NCBI RefSeq assembly: GCF_011881725.1
Contig: NZ_JAATUR010000013.1
Coordinates: 33,924-97,923 of the forward strand
Direction: 5' to 3'
Length of the DNA stretch: 64,000 bases
Origin: Escherichia coli
GTDB lineage: Bacteria > Pseudomonadota > Gammaproteobacteria > Enterobacterales > Enterobacteriaceae
This document shows, one piece after another, positions 8,595-17,092 of this stretch. Within the stretch, counting starts at the first letter, position 1, and each line of letters begins with the position of its first letter. The position numbers and the translations under genes are program-made. The notes beneath the pieces are model-generated. The model made no database searches. It was not told the origin of the DNA and worked only from the letters and a program-made list of their open reading frames with translations.

Positions 8595-8620
8595 TATAAA
8601 AAAACCTGCCGAAGCAGGTT
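8595..8620 (-). terminator. Terminator of the cI gene
   Basis: On the minus strand, a 7-bp stem (AACCTGC with GCAGGTT) is followed by a run of T, 13 bp after the cI stop. It would end the repressor transcript before PL. Confidence 0.8.
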
Positions 8621-8632
8621 CATAAACATTGA

Positions 8633-9307
8633 TTAGGCTTTGATTTTGTATCTTCTTGGTTTTCCTGAGAAAATCACTGTACCAATTATAGAGCAATTAC
8701 CGTTGATCTTAATGTAAGGCTCAGGCCAGTTTGGGTTTAACGCTTTGAGATAACGTTGTGTCCCATCTTCTATTAACCTTTTGAAGGTGGTTTCACCTGT
8801 ATCGTGCATCAATGCAATAACGTCGTCACCGTGGCAGGCAGGTACTTCAGGATCGACAAAAATCATGTCTCCCGGGCGGTACTCATCAATCATTGAATCA
8901 CCTATCACCCGCAAGATATAAGTCATTTCCCCACAGGGTACAGGGCAGGGATACGTTTCTGCTGTGCTCAAATCAACCTCAGAATATCCAACTTCTTTCC
9001 ATGCTCCGGCCTGTACCCATGATATGACAGGGACTAATGTGATTTGTTTATTAGTGATTGAAACATCAGGTTTTTTTGTGATGTTCGTTGTCTGGTGTTC
9101 TTGATCGAGCCATCCGACAGGTAGGTCGAAACATTTTTCGATGTGTCGTGCCATGCTGTCACCGATATTTTTAGTAGCACCATCTCCCATAAACCTGCTG
9201 GTCTGGGTTGGCTCGCGATCAATCATAGTGGCAAAGGAAGAATTCCCGCCAACACCATCTCTCAGTTTTCTGGCGTTAGACCGCCGGATGTCATGGATTG
9301 TTTTCAT
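8633..9307 (-). CDS. cI: CI-type repressor with LexA-like autoproteolysis domain
   Basis: 224 residues. N-terminal part (about 1-70) is the DNA-binding region; C-terminal part (about 90-220) is a peptidase S24 fold. The self-cleavage apparatus is intact: scissile Ala100-Gly101 in WVQAGAW, catalytic Ser138 in GDSM, and Lys176 in TTFKRL. This predicts RecA-stimulated self-cleavage, so the element should lose repression on DNA damage. It is divergent from the cro-like gene, with operators in the 90 bp between. Start at 9305-9307 (MKTIHDIRRS). Confidence 0.92.
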   Translation of the reverse strand: MKTIHDIRRSNARKLRDGVGGNSSFATMIDREPTQTSRFMGDGATKNIGDSMARHIEKCFDLPVGWLDQEHQTTNITKKPDVSITNKQITLVPVISWVQAGAWKEVGYSEVDLSTAETYPCPVPCGEMTYILRVIGDSMIDEYRPGDMIFVDPEVPACHGDDVIALMHDTGETTFKRLIEDGTQRYLKALNPNWPEPYIKINGNCSIIGTVIFSGKPRRYKIKA

Positions 9308-9322
9308 AACGAAATTAAAACC

Positions 9323-9392
9323 CTTGTACCGTTAAGGTACAAGTATCTTGAAGGTTCATTTCAATCATGTAATATGTACACCGGAGGTACAT
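9323..9392. promoter_or_regulatory. cI/cro operator region and PR promoter
   Basis: Two palindromes 50 bp apart: 9323-9343 (8-bp arms CTTGTACC and GGTACAAG around gttaa) and 9374-9392 (6-bp arms ATGTAC and GTACAT). Between them a sigma-70 promoter reads rightward: TTGAAG (9348-9353), 16 bp, TAATAT (9370-9375). The second palindrome covers the ribosome site of the cro-like gene (ccggagg, 9381-9387). Confidence 0.75.
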
Positions 9393-9397
9393 ATTGT

Positions 9398-10105
9398 ATG
9401 AAAGCGTATTGGGACTCTTTAACCAAAGAACAGCAGGGCGAGTTGGCCGGAAAAGTTGGCTCAACACCTGGCTACTTACGGCTGGTTTTCAATGGCTATA
9501 AAAAAGCCAGTTTTGTGCTGGCTAAAAAACTTGAGCAATGCACGTCAGGTGCAATTACGAAATCTGACTTAAGACCGGATAACCCGACATTGAATAAATT
9601 GAGTGAAGAAACCCGGCTACAGATTATTCCTTACCTTGTGAATTTTGCCTTTGCTGATTATTCCAGGTCTGCGGCAAGTAAGGCTCGTTGTGAGCATTGT
9701 GCTGGTACTGGATTTCATAATGTATTGCGCGAAGTGGTGAAACACTCCAGAAGCGGGGAATCTGTTATCAAAGAAGAGTGGGTGAAGGAACTATGTCAGC
9801 ATTGCCATGGTAAGGGAGAAGTCAGCACAGCGTGCAGAGGGTGTAAGGGTAAAGGTATTGTCTTGGATGAAAAAAGGACCCGGCTTCATGGCACACCTGT
9901 TTATAAGATTTGTGGGCGTTGCAATGGAAACCGGTTTAGTCGTTTACCAACGACACTGGCGCGGTGTCATGTCCAGAAGCTGGTACCAGACCTGACTGAT
10001 TATCAGTGGTACAAAGGATATGCAGATGTCATTGATAAACTGGTTACAAAGTGCTGGCAGGAAGAAGCATATGCTGAGGTGCAATTAAGAAAAGTGACGA
10101 GATAA
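9398..10105 (+). CDS. In-frame fusion of a Cro-like N-terminus to antiterminator Q
   Basis: 235 residues. Start at 9398 after ccggagg; the longer open frame to 9143 is antisense to cI. Residues 1-61 (MKAYWDSLTKEQQGELAGKV...) are a YdaS/Cro-like helix-turn-helix domain. From residue 62 (NPTLNKLSEETRLQ) the protein is the C-terminal part of a Qin/DLP12-type antitermination protein Q, with four CxxC zinc-binding pairs (CEHC, CQHC, CRGC, CGRC). The junction is at 9580/9581. In an intact phage these are two genes separated by cII, O, P and the nin region, so a deletion of several kb has fused them. The N-terminal part of Q is missing, so Q activity is doubtful; Cro-like binding may remain. Confidence 0.88.
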   Translation: MKAYWDSLTKEQQGELAGKVGSTPGYLRLVFNGYKKASFVLAKKLEQCTSGAITKSDLRPDNPTLNKLSEETRLQIIPYLVNFAFADYSRSAASKARCEHCAGTGFHNVLREVVKHSRSGESVIKEEWVKELCQHCHGKGEVSTACRGCKGKGIVLDEKRTRLHGTPVYKICGRCNGNRFSRLPTTLARCHVQKLVPDLTDYQWYKGYADVIDKLVTKCWQEEAYAEVQLRKVTR

Positions 10106-10211
10106 ATGATTTTCGCTGAAGATGGCGACGTAATGCTTGCATTTTTCAAAAAATATGGATAAAATTTTTTCAAAGATGGGCTTTATATACCCGACGTTAA
10201 GAAAAAGTAGA

Positions 10212-10238
10212 AAACCCGCTGATGAGCGGGTTTTTGTG
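10212..10238 (+). terminator. Terminator downstream of Q (tR'-like)
   Basis: Stem aaacccgct / agcgggttt with a gatg loop (10212-10220 and 10225-10233), followed by Ts. It lies ~100 bp after the Q-like gene, where the late promoter leader terminator of lambdoid phages sits; this terminator is the normal target of Q. Confidence 0.75.
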
Positions 10239-10520
10239 CTTTAAATAGGGTAATAGAGATGTTGAATCTCATTCCGGGATTCATGTTTGTTTACTTATTA
10301 TTTATCGGGTGACTTTGCCTGATGTTTAAAATGTTTTCTTCCAGTACTATGTCCCTAGATACAATGAGTCTGCATATTACATTATTAGCAGAGCTATTAC
10401 GGTCAAAGTACAGCATAAGCTTTTAAAGCCAATCAACCAGTCATCAAGACAGACGGGGTTATTCATGAAAACTCTCCATGTTTGATTCGATGGGGCCTGA
10501 AATTAAAGCTTTAATATAGC
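10239..10520. other. Gap between Q-like gene and cspF
   Basis: No firm gene. Only short frames are present; the best is a possible 34-residue peptide at 10322-10426 (MFKMFSSSTMSLD...) without a clear ribosome site. Composition is AT-rich. Confidence 0.4.
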
Positions 10521-10733
10521 TCATGAAAGGTAAACATTGGCAGCTGAAGGGCCACGCAGACCATTTATCCGGCAAAATTCCACGCGTAATCCGGTGGTAA
10601 TTTCTTCTGCATCGCGGAGATTGAGCGCTGAAACATGAAGCTGGACATCGATACGACCATCGGATGGGGTGATAAGACCCTTGCCGCTTTTGCCGTCAAA
10701 GGTTTTGACAATTCCTGTCATTTTACGGGACAA
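10521..10733 (-). CDS. cspF: Cold-shock-like protein CspF
   Basis: 70 residues, a CspA-family OB-fold protein matching CspF of the Qin prophage. The RNA-binding RNP1 motif (KGFGFI in CspA) is degenerate here (KGLITP) and several surface aromatics are missing, as usual for CspF/CspH, so nucleic-acid binding may be weak. It is divergent from cspB (300-bp gap) and lies on the opposite strand to the surrounding late genes, so it is a cargo-type gene with its own promoter. Confidence 0.92.
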
Positions 10734-11033
10734 AAAAATTCCTTAATACTGATAACTGGGCGCACTATACACACGTTCCTGAAGAAAGCTATAGTTTTTT
10801 GATGGGGTTGAAGATGGCTGGATGTCTAAAATAAACATTGCTTCATATGTTCAACTATGCGTTAATGATTGCGTCGGTTTGAAGAACAGACGATATACGA
10901 AGTAGTTTACTAAAGCAGTTCTCATTTCAGGTGTTATTCACTTATTCCTTCTTTGAGTCTCTCCAATTAAGTACGAAGTCGTTTCTGTTATACAAGCCAT
11001 TTATGCCGAAAGGCTCAAGTTAAGGAATGTAGA
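10734..11033 (+). promoter_or_regulatory. cspF-cspB intergenic region with long cspB leader
   Basis: 300 bp with no gene. CspA-family cold-inducible genes carry long 5' untranslated leaders, and the cspB leader must lie here. An sRBS-like segment, aaggctcaagttaagga, lies just before the cspB start. Promoter positions were not fixed. Confidence 0.5.
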
Positions 11034-11249
11034 ATGTCAAATAAAATGACTGGTTTAGTAAAATGGTTTAACGCTGATAAAGGTTTCGGCTTTATTTCTC
11101 CTGTTGATGGTAGTAAAGATGTGTTTGTGCATTTTTCTGCGATTCAGAATGATAATTTTCGAACCTTATTTGAAGGTCAAAAGGTTACCTTCTCTGTAGA
11201 GAGTGGTGCTAAAGGTCCTGCAGCAGCAAATGTCATAATTACTGATTAA
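11034..11249 (+). CDS. cspB: Cold-shock protein CspB
   Basis: 71 residues, matching CspB of the Qin prophage. Single OB-fold nucleic-acid chaperone; RNP1 (KGFGFI) and RNP2 (VFVHF) are intact. In K-12, cspB is among the strongly cold-inducible csp genes. An aaggaatgtaga site precedes the ATG. A short ribosome-site-led frame (starting at 11361) and a terminator (11531-11554) follow in the 3' region. Confidence 0.95.
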   Translation: MSNKMTGLVKWFNADKGFGFISPVDGSKDVFVHFSAIQNDNFRTLFEGQKVTFSVESGAKGPAAANVIITD

Positions 11250-11612
11250 AATTCATAGTTTGTCTGTATACGATAACGAAGAAGGCTGATGCCTGAGTGG
11301 AGATACAGACAGAGTGGTGAATATTGGATCTCTTTAATAAATAGTAAGGAGGTCCAATACATGAAACAATGGCCAGCATATTTGGCAATAACTTAATCAG
11401 GAAAAGTATGCTAACCATTGTGGTGAAGTGCAGGTTTGCTGCATGAATAGTTTTACAGCAGAAGCTAACTGCTGGCATAGCAAAACAAAGTGCGTAAGTG
11501 GATGACTCCCACAAAAAGTACCACAATATTAAACCCGCTCAGGCGGGTTTTTTATTATCTGCTTTAAATATGTTATTAAAATATAAAAAATACTTGTTAC
11601 GAATAAAATCAA
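11250..11612. other. 3' region of cspB with terminator
   Basis: No firm gene. A very short frame (11 codons, MKQWPAYLAIT, from 11361) follows a good aaggaggt ribosome site. A rho-independent terminator is at 11531-11554: stem AAACCCGC / GCGGGTTT, loop TCAG, then Ts. Confidence 0.6.
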
Positions 11613-11783
11613 TCAAGCTACAGCTTTAAGATTTGTCTGGAATACTTTGTTGCAATGAGGGCAGATCAAAAGGGCACCTTTTTGTACTCTTGAAAAACTG
11701 TGTTCTGACTCTTGGGTGCAGTTTGGGCAGGAACATTTAACGAGATAATTACGGCGTGATTTTGAGTCTTTACGTTCTGACAT
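11613..11783 (-). CDS. ynfU: Zinc-ribbon microprotein YnfU
   Basis: 56 residues from MSERKDSKSRRNY (start 11781-11783; the open frame upstream has no support). Two CxxC pairs (CPNC and CPHC) about 25 residues apart form a zinc-ribbon; the N-terminus is basic. It matches the small protein YnfU of Qin as I recall it. The function is unknown; a nucleic-acid-binding role is an inference from the fold. It is opposite in strand to cspB and the holin gene on either side. Confidence 0.8.
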   Translation of the reverse strand: MSERKDSKSRRNYLVKCSCPNCTQESEHSFSRVQKGALLICPHCNKVFQTNLKAVA

Positions 11784-12001
11784 AGGCTTTTCCTGTATAA
11801 ATGGCCGTATACAGTACACTAAATATGAAAACATATCTCGTATTATTATTTAATATATGATTTTCTTTTAAAATAATTACCCACATTTTTAATGTGTCTG
11901 TTTTTTAGCGCCGTTGAGAACAACGTTTGCTATAAAAACTAACCCATAGACTCCGATCTTTTCAAACATATTGCACCATCTGTGTACATCGGGGTGAGGA
12001 T

Positions 12002-12217
12002 ATGAAATCAATGGATAAGTTAACAACAGGTATCGCCTATGGCACATCGGCTGGTAATGCTGGTTTCTGGGCATTGCAGTTACTCGATAAAGTAACTCCG
12101 TCACAGTGGGCTGCAATCGGTGTGCTGGGTAGTCTGGTTTTTGGCCTGCTGACGTATCTGACAAACCTTTATTTCAAGATTAAAGAAGACAGGCGTAAGG
12201 TTGCGAGAAGAGAGTAA
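12002..12217 (+). CDS. essQ: S21-type pinholin EssQ
   Basis: 71 residues, very similar to phage 21 S protein and EssQ of Qin. Two transmembrane segments (about 12-28 and 36-56) with a charged C-terminal tail ([13 protein letters not shown]). The start MKSMDK holds two in-frame methionines (1 and 4), the hallmark of the S21 dual start that makes a 71-residue antiholin and a 68-residue holin. It forms small inner-membrane pinholes that depolarise the membrane and release the SAR endolysin. Its end overlaps the next frame, which starts 5 bp downstream. Confidence 0.93.
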   Translation: MKSMDKLTTGIAYGTSAGNAGFWALQLLDKVTPSQWAAIGVLGSLVFGLLTYLTNLYFKIKEDRRKVARRE

Positions 12218-12221
12218 TCCA

Positions 12222-12773
12222 ATGACACAAGACTATGAACTGGTTGTGAAAGGAGTCCGCAATTTTGAGAATAAAGTGGCGGTAACTGTAGCCTTACGGG
12301 ACAAAAAACGCTTTGACGGTGAAATTTTTGACCTGGACATCTCGCTGGACCGTGTTGAAGGTGCCGCGCTGGAGTTTTATGAGGCAGCAGCCAGAATGAG
12401 AATCAGACAGGTATTCCTGGATGTTGCTGCCGGGTTATGTGTAGGGGATGAGCAGTCGCCGGAAAAGCGCCCCATAATTTTAGAGGCGCAGAATGTGTGG
12501 ATAACCTACAAAGGAAAGCTACCGGGAAGAATTACTGGTTCTCTGAAGACGCCACCGACGGCATTGCGGTCAGAAAAAGATGATATTGAATCGCCCATTG
12601 AAAAACTGGAGGGCAGCGTCGCTGATCTGAATAAAAAATTGTCGGTGCTGATCCCTTCTGAAGATGAAAAAAAACGCCGCGATGAGCAGTTTGCGGCGTT
12701 TTACGATTATTGCATTGAAGTTACTCGCAGGAATTTTGTGAAGATTTTTGAGGAGGGTAAATCTCTTCAGTAA
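12222..12773 (+). CDS. YdfR-like protein (DUF1327) with extended C-terminus
   Basis: 183 residues from MTQDYELVVKGV (12222). The N-terminal ~85 residues match YdfR of Qin (DUF1327), but the K-12 protein is only about 103 residues; here a longer C-terminal half follows with a coiled-coil-like stretch (IESPIEKLEGSVADLNKKL). Function unknown. It sits between holin and endolysin in the lysis cassette. The last 53 bp overlap a convergent ORF (12721-12981). Confidence 0.82.
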   Translation: MTQDYELVVKGVRNFENKVAVTVALRDKKRFDGEIFDLDISLDRVEGAALEFYEAAARMRIRQVFLDVAAGLCVGDEQSPEKRPIILEAQNVWITYKGKLPGRITGSLKTPPTALRSEKDDIESPIEKLEGSVADLNKKLSVLIPSEDEKKRRDEQFAAFYDYCIEVTRRNFVKIFEEGKSLQ

Positions 12774-12981
12774 GCTTAATGGCGGACGCTGCAATTAATT
12801 CAGGAAGGTCCGCAAGGTCATCTGTCAGTGGATATGATGAAAAATCGGCGGCAGTTCTGTTAAGAAGCGCTTTAACTAATTCCTTTTCCTTCTCCGGCAA
12901 CAAGTTGATTAGAGCTACGACTGCTTGCCTGAGTGCGATTAAATCAGCAAAAGTTTGTTTTGGTAGATTTGTGTAATCCAT
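12721..12981 (-). CDS. Hypothetical small protein, convergent in the lysis cassette
   Basis: 86 residues from MDYTNLPKQTFADL (12979-12981), chosen because agagg sits five bases before this ATG; a GTG two codons earlier is possible. Predicted all-alpha and acidic. I do not recognise it. It is antisense to the end of the ydfR-like gene and to the leader of the endolysin gene, so it has its own promoter if real. Confidence 0.55.
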   Translation of the reverse strand: MDYTNLPKQTFADLIALRQAVVALINLLPEKEKELVKALLNRTAADFSSYPLTDDLADLPELIAASAIKLTEEIYPPQKSSQNSCE

Positions 12982-13094
12982 AGTCACCTCTGTGTTTATC
13001 AGATTGACATCCTCCTCCCGCCAGTGCCCATCACTGGTGAGGTAAGATTTAACATATCCGGGGATTTGAAGCCGATAAATCCTGATAAATATCC

Positions 13095-14122
<1,028 letters not shown>

Positions 14123-14485
14123 ATTAATATTAAATCGGATTATTTTTAGCGCTGAATGTGAAATTTAAATAAAAAGGACTCTTCCATGAGTCAAAATCCT
14201 TGAAATCTTAAGGGTAAGATAAAAGGTCATTAGACAGAATGACACGTTTTATTAATAAATAAAGCTATTGTTTCATTCGTGTGTTTTTCTTTACAAAAGT
14301 AATCCTTGCTATGGTTGGTTAATCATGCGTTAATGGTGTTCTGGTTTGTTACAAAATTATCTGAAGCAGTCATTGTTATAATTTTATTATTTGTACCTCT
14401 TGAGATTTCCTTGTTGGTTTTTCTCTCTGATATTTTTTTTCGGACCATTCTGCCCAAGGGCTAACTTCTTCAAAAGGTAATAATA
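14123..14485 (+). promoter_or_regulatory. cspI leader region
   Basis: 363 bp without a gene between Rz and cspI. It is AT-rich and must hold the cspI promoter and its long cold-responsive 5' untranslated leader. A good ribosome site (aaaggtaataata) lies just before cspI. Confidence 0.55.
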
Positions 14486-14698
14486 ATGTCTAACAAAATG
14501 ACTGGTTTAGTGAAATGGTTTAACCCTGAAAAAGGTTTTGGTTTCATCACGCCGAAAGATGGTAGCAAAGATGTGTTTGTCCATTTCTCAGCTATTCAGA
14601 GCAACGATTTCAAAACGTTAACTGAGAATCAGCAAGTCGAATTTGGTATTGAGAACGGACCTAAAGGCCCCGCGGCTGTTCATGTAGTGGCACTTTGA
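14486..14698 (+). CDS. cspI: Cold-shock protein CspI
   Basis: 70 residues, nearly identical to CspI of the Qin prophage, one of the cold-inducible CspA paralogues of E. coli. RNP1 (KGFGFI) and RNP2 (VFVHF) are intact. The OB-fold binds single-stranded RNA/DNA as a chaperone at low temperature. The ynfQ-like frame follows and overlaps its end region, suggesting a shared transcript. Confidence 0.95.
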   Translation: MSNKMTGLVKWFNPEKGFGFITPKDGSKDVFVHFSAIQSNDFKTLTENQQVEFGIENGPKGPAAVHVVAL

Positions 14699-14708
14699 GG
14701 TAGAAAAT

Positions 14709-14897
14709 ATTACAAACCATATTCACTTTAGATGCCCGTGTTGCCATGGTTCTCAGTATAGAACATCATCTTTTGATGTTTCTGACAGGAATCCTTTCGG
14801 GGCAAAATGTATCTTTTGTAAATCAATGATGATTACATTTGATAATATTTCACAATACTTAAATGTTAGCCGTCTGTCGTTAGATTTAAGAAAGTGA
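14709..14897 (+). CDS. ynfQ: YnfQ-like cold-shock microprotein with a non-AUG (ATT) start
   Basis: 62 residues if started at ATT 14709. In this frame a stop at 14685-14687 is followed by no ATG, GTG or TTG before the conserved part, but gagg (14697-14700) stands eight bases before the ATT. The protein has two CxxC pairs (CPCC and CIFC), a zinc-ribbon pattern. From memory, YmcF (after cspG) and YnfQ (after cspI) are cold-shock microproteins reported to start at a non-AUG codon; this ORF fits in place, size and sequence. Probably co-transcribed with cspI, ending at the terminator 14903-14927. Confidence 0.7.
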   Translation: MTNHIHFRCPCCHGSQYRTSSFDVSDRNPFGAKCIFCKSMMITFDNISQYLNVSRLSLDLRK

Positions 14898-14902
14898 AAA
14901 TG

Positions 14903-14927
14903 AAGGCTCCTTCGGGAGCTTTTTTGC
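14903..14927 (+). terminator. Terminator of the cspI-ynfQ unit
   Basis: Stem AAGGCTCC / GGAGCTTT with TTCG tetraloop (one G-U pair), running into a T tract, 6 bp after the ynfQ-like stop. Confidence 0.8.
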
Positions 14928-14969
14928 TTAGTGTCTAGTCGATGGATACTCACATATTACGGTAACATC

Positions 14970-15200
14970 ATGAAAAAAATAATAGTTTTTTTTAACTCTG
15001 AACCAGCAATGGTAGTGCCAGTGATGACCGGAGTTAACACCATCATGCGTGAATATCCAAATGGCGAAACAACACATCTCACTGTAATGGCTGCAGGGTT
15101 TCCATCTCTGACCGGAGATCATAAAGTCATTTATGTAGCAGCGGATCGACATGTAACTTCAGAAGAAATTCTGGAAGCAGCAATGAGACTCTTGAATTGA
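14970..15200 (+). CDS. Small phage protein of unknown function
   Basis: 76 residues, MKKIIVFFNSEPAMVV...; no signal peptide despite the hydrophobic start. It lies where Qin carries ynfN, between cspI and gnsB, but I cannot confirm that it is YnfN. A second in-frame start exists at 14931; 14970 is chosen because the conserved protein starts MKKII. No known domain recognised. Confidence 0.65.
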   Translation: MKKIIVFFNSEPAMVVPVMTGVNTIMREYPNGETTHLTVMAAGFPSLTGDHKVIYVAADRHVTSEEILEAAMRLLN

Positions 15201-15372
15201 TTTCATTCTAATGCCTTGATAATAAAGGATAATCATCTTTATCTGTTTGTGCGAAATTTAGACTGTCGTATGTTGATTATTGCGATGTTTCATCTTATCT
15301 TTTATACGTTTGCTCCATATAATTGACACTACTGTGTACCAGGAAAGTCATAACAGACTAAAAGAGGAAATG

Positions 15373-15546
15373 ATGAACATTGAAGAGTTAAAAACAAAAA
15401 CAGAAGCAGATATTTCTGAATATATAACAAAAAAAATTATTGAGCTTAAGAAAAAGACCGGGAAAGAAGTTACCAGTATCCAGTTTACTGCACGGGAAAA
15501 AATGACTGGTCTTGAAAGCTATGATATCAAGATTGATTTAATCTAG
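15373..15546 (+). CDS. gnsB: GnsA/GnsB family protein
   Basis: 57 residues, MNIEELKTKTEADIS..., ending in the conserved FTAREKMTGLESYDIKI. In K-12, extra copies of gnsA or gnsB raise unsaturated fatty acid content and suppress secG and fabA mutations; GnsB is the Qin copy. An agagg site stands five bases before this ATG (another ATG lies one codon earlier). A terminator follows at about 15609-15634. Cytosolic, small and helical. Confidence 0.88.
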   Translation: MNIEELKTKTEADISEYITKKIIELKKKTGKEVTSIQFTAREKMTGLESYDIKIDLI

Positions 15547-15608
15547 TGTGTTTATAGTATTAGCATCAATTTCTTATCAGATGCTATTCAACAATACAAT
15601 TTACCCAT

Positions 15609-15634
15609 AAACCTCGTTTTTACGGGGTTTTGTT
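15609..15634 (+). terminator. Putative terminator after gnsB
   Basis: Stem aaacctcg / cggggttt with one G-U pair and a ttttta loop, followed by Ts. It lies 60 bp after the gnsB stop. Confidence 0.6.
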
Positions 15635-15841
15635 ATATTTAAACATTACCGAATAGATATAAGTCTCGATAGTCGGTGGTATTGGTTGTGTGACAATACC
15701 TAGTCTTTCCGGTATGCCTGGAGAGAATACAAACGACAGATTATGTAAGGGAAACGCGCTGAAACTTTCACACTTTCATGCTGAGTGATTTGACGTTATA
15801 TTTTTAGCCGCAAGTGAAGAGCAAACGCATGGAGCGACAAA

Positions 15842-16048
15842 ATGCATAAAGATCAATACACTGATGCCCCCTCCCAGGAGCAGGTTCGTGTAAAAACTAT
15901 GCTTAATAGCACCATTTCGATGGGTTACCCGGATGTTGTAATTGCATGTATAGCACATCAAGTATCTCTGGAAGCATTCAGGGCAATTGAGGCCGCGTTA
16001 GTAAAGCACGATAAGAATACGAAGGATTATTCCCTGGTGGTTGACTGA
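15842..16048 (+). CDS. Conserved lambdoid small protein
   Basis: 68 residues ([20 protein letters not shown]...), a frame I recognise from many lambdoid prophages ahead of the terminase genes, without known function. Soluble, mostly helical. The ATG follows ggagcgacaaa. It is followed by 550 bp with the presumed cos region. Confidence 0.65.
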   Translation: MHKDQYTDAPSQEQVRVKTMLNSTISMGYPDVVIACIAHQVSLEAFRAIEAALVKHDKNTKDYSLVVD

Positions 16049-16600
16049 TCACCATAACTGCTAACCATTCTGACCATTTCACAAGTGACAGAGTCAATAT
16101 CGTATTCTGTCACTGTCAGGCTAATACAGTACTGCAATTCAACTACAGCAATGCCTCGTATTTAGGTGAATTTACAATATCGTCCAGTTCGGATGCCGGC
16201 TGCATTTCTAAAGATAAGGCATTTCGGTTCGCGTATTTTCCCCTCATGCTCGTCAGTCCTGTGCGTAGGAAGAAACAGGACACTCACACTAATTTGTGTG
16301 GGCATGCTGTGATGTCCTTCTGAATTATTCCTATGCCATTATGTAAAGCGCTGTATCAGATGCTCGTCACGGCTGTCAGGCTGTCGGGTCCTCCCGGTGG
16401 GGGCCCCTGCCACGGGGCGGGAGCGTCGCGGAAAAAGGCTAGTTTTTGCATTTTTATCGGCCACCATCATCTTTGCATCTTATTGATTATTAATGGTTAT
16501 TTGTTTTTTGCATGTCGAATTGAGTGTTTTTTGTTCGACATCGAACGCGTTTTCTTAAAGTTGTTCGCACGATGCATGTTTAAAGCTCTCCGGAGGAAAT
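16049..16600. other. Gene-free region before terminase, possible cos site
   Basis: About 550 bp without a convincing gene. At about 16376-16440 lies a GC-rich block (cacggggcgggagcgtcgcg) that recalls lambdoid cosN sequences (lambda has ggggcggcgacct) in the right place, just ahead of the small terminase gene. cosB-type repeats were not identified. Call based on position and resemblance only. Confidence 0.45.
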
Positions 16601-17092
16601 ATGGATCATGAGTTGAAAAAACTGGTGCTGAATATTAATCAACTGGCGGCTTTATCTGGTCTGCACCGCCAGACTGTCGTGGCAAGACTGAAAAACATTC
16701 GTCCCGCTGGTGGACATGACAAACTCAAGCTATACCGGTTGACCGATATTCTGACTGAATTTATGGGGTTACCACCGCCGGTTGCTGAGGGCGAAATGGA
16801 TCCACATGAACGCAAAGCCTGGTATCAGTCTGAACGTGAGCGTCTTAAGTTCGAACAGGAAACGGCACAACTCATTCCGGCCAGTGATGTCAGACGGGAG
16901 TTTGCCATCTGGGCAAAAGCGGTCGTGCAGGTGCTGGAGACATTACCGGATATTCTGGAACGTGACTGCGGCCTGCAGCCTGCCGCTGTGAGCCGTGTTC
17001 AGTCCATTATTGATGATCTGCGCGATCAGATAGCCCTGCGGGTGACCGAAGCAGGTGCGGATGATGAGGAGGAATTACAGCAGGAGGAGTAA
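16601..17092 (+). CDS. Terminase small subunit-like protein (DUF1441/Nu1-like)
   Basis: 163 residues. N-terminal helix-turn-helix-like segment (INQLAALSGLHRQTVVARL, about 12-30) for DNA binding, then a helical region with an acidic C-terminal tail (DDEEELQQEE). Belongs with DUF1441 proteins that stand in for Nu1 in lambdoid prophages (cf. nohQ position in Qin). It would recognise cos and recruit the large subunit. The strong ribosome site (cggaggaaat) supports the start. One-base overlap with terL. Confidence 0.83.
   Translation: MDHELKKLVLNINQLAALSGLHRQTVVARLKNIRPAGGHDKLKLYRLTDILTEFMGLPPPVAEGEMDPHERKAWYQSERERLKFEQETAQLIPASDVRREFAIWAKAVVQVLETLPDILERDCGLQPAAVSRVQSIIDDLRDQIALRVTEAGADDEEELQQEE

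Noticed and set aside
8505..8696. 63-residue minus-strand ORF downstream of cI
   Set aside because: It overlaps the cI end, its terminator and PL; no ribosome site of its own.
9143..9397. Longer N-terminus (85 residues) for the Cro-Q gene
   Set aside because: It is antisense to cI and to the operators; the start at 9398 has a strong ribosome site and begins at the known Cro-like N-terminus.
16376..16440. CRISPR or other repeat array near the GC-rich block
   Set aside because: No regular repeats; the block looks like a cos-type sequence. No CRISPR array or cas gene was seen anywhere in the window.
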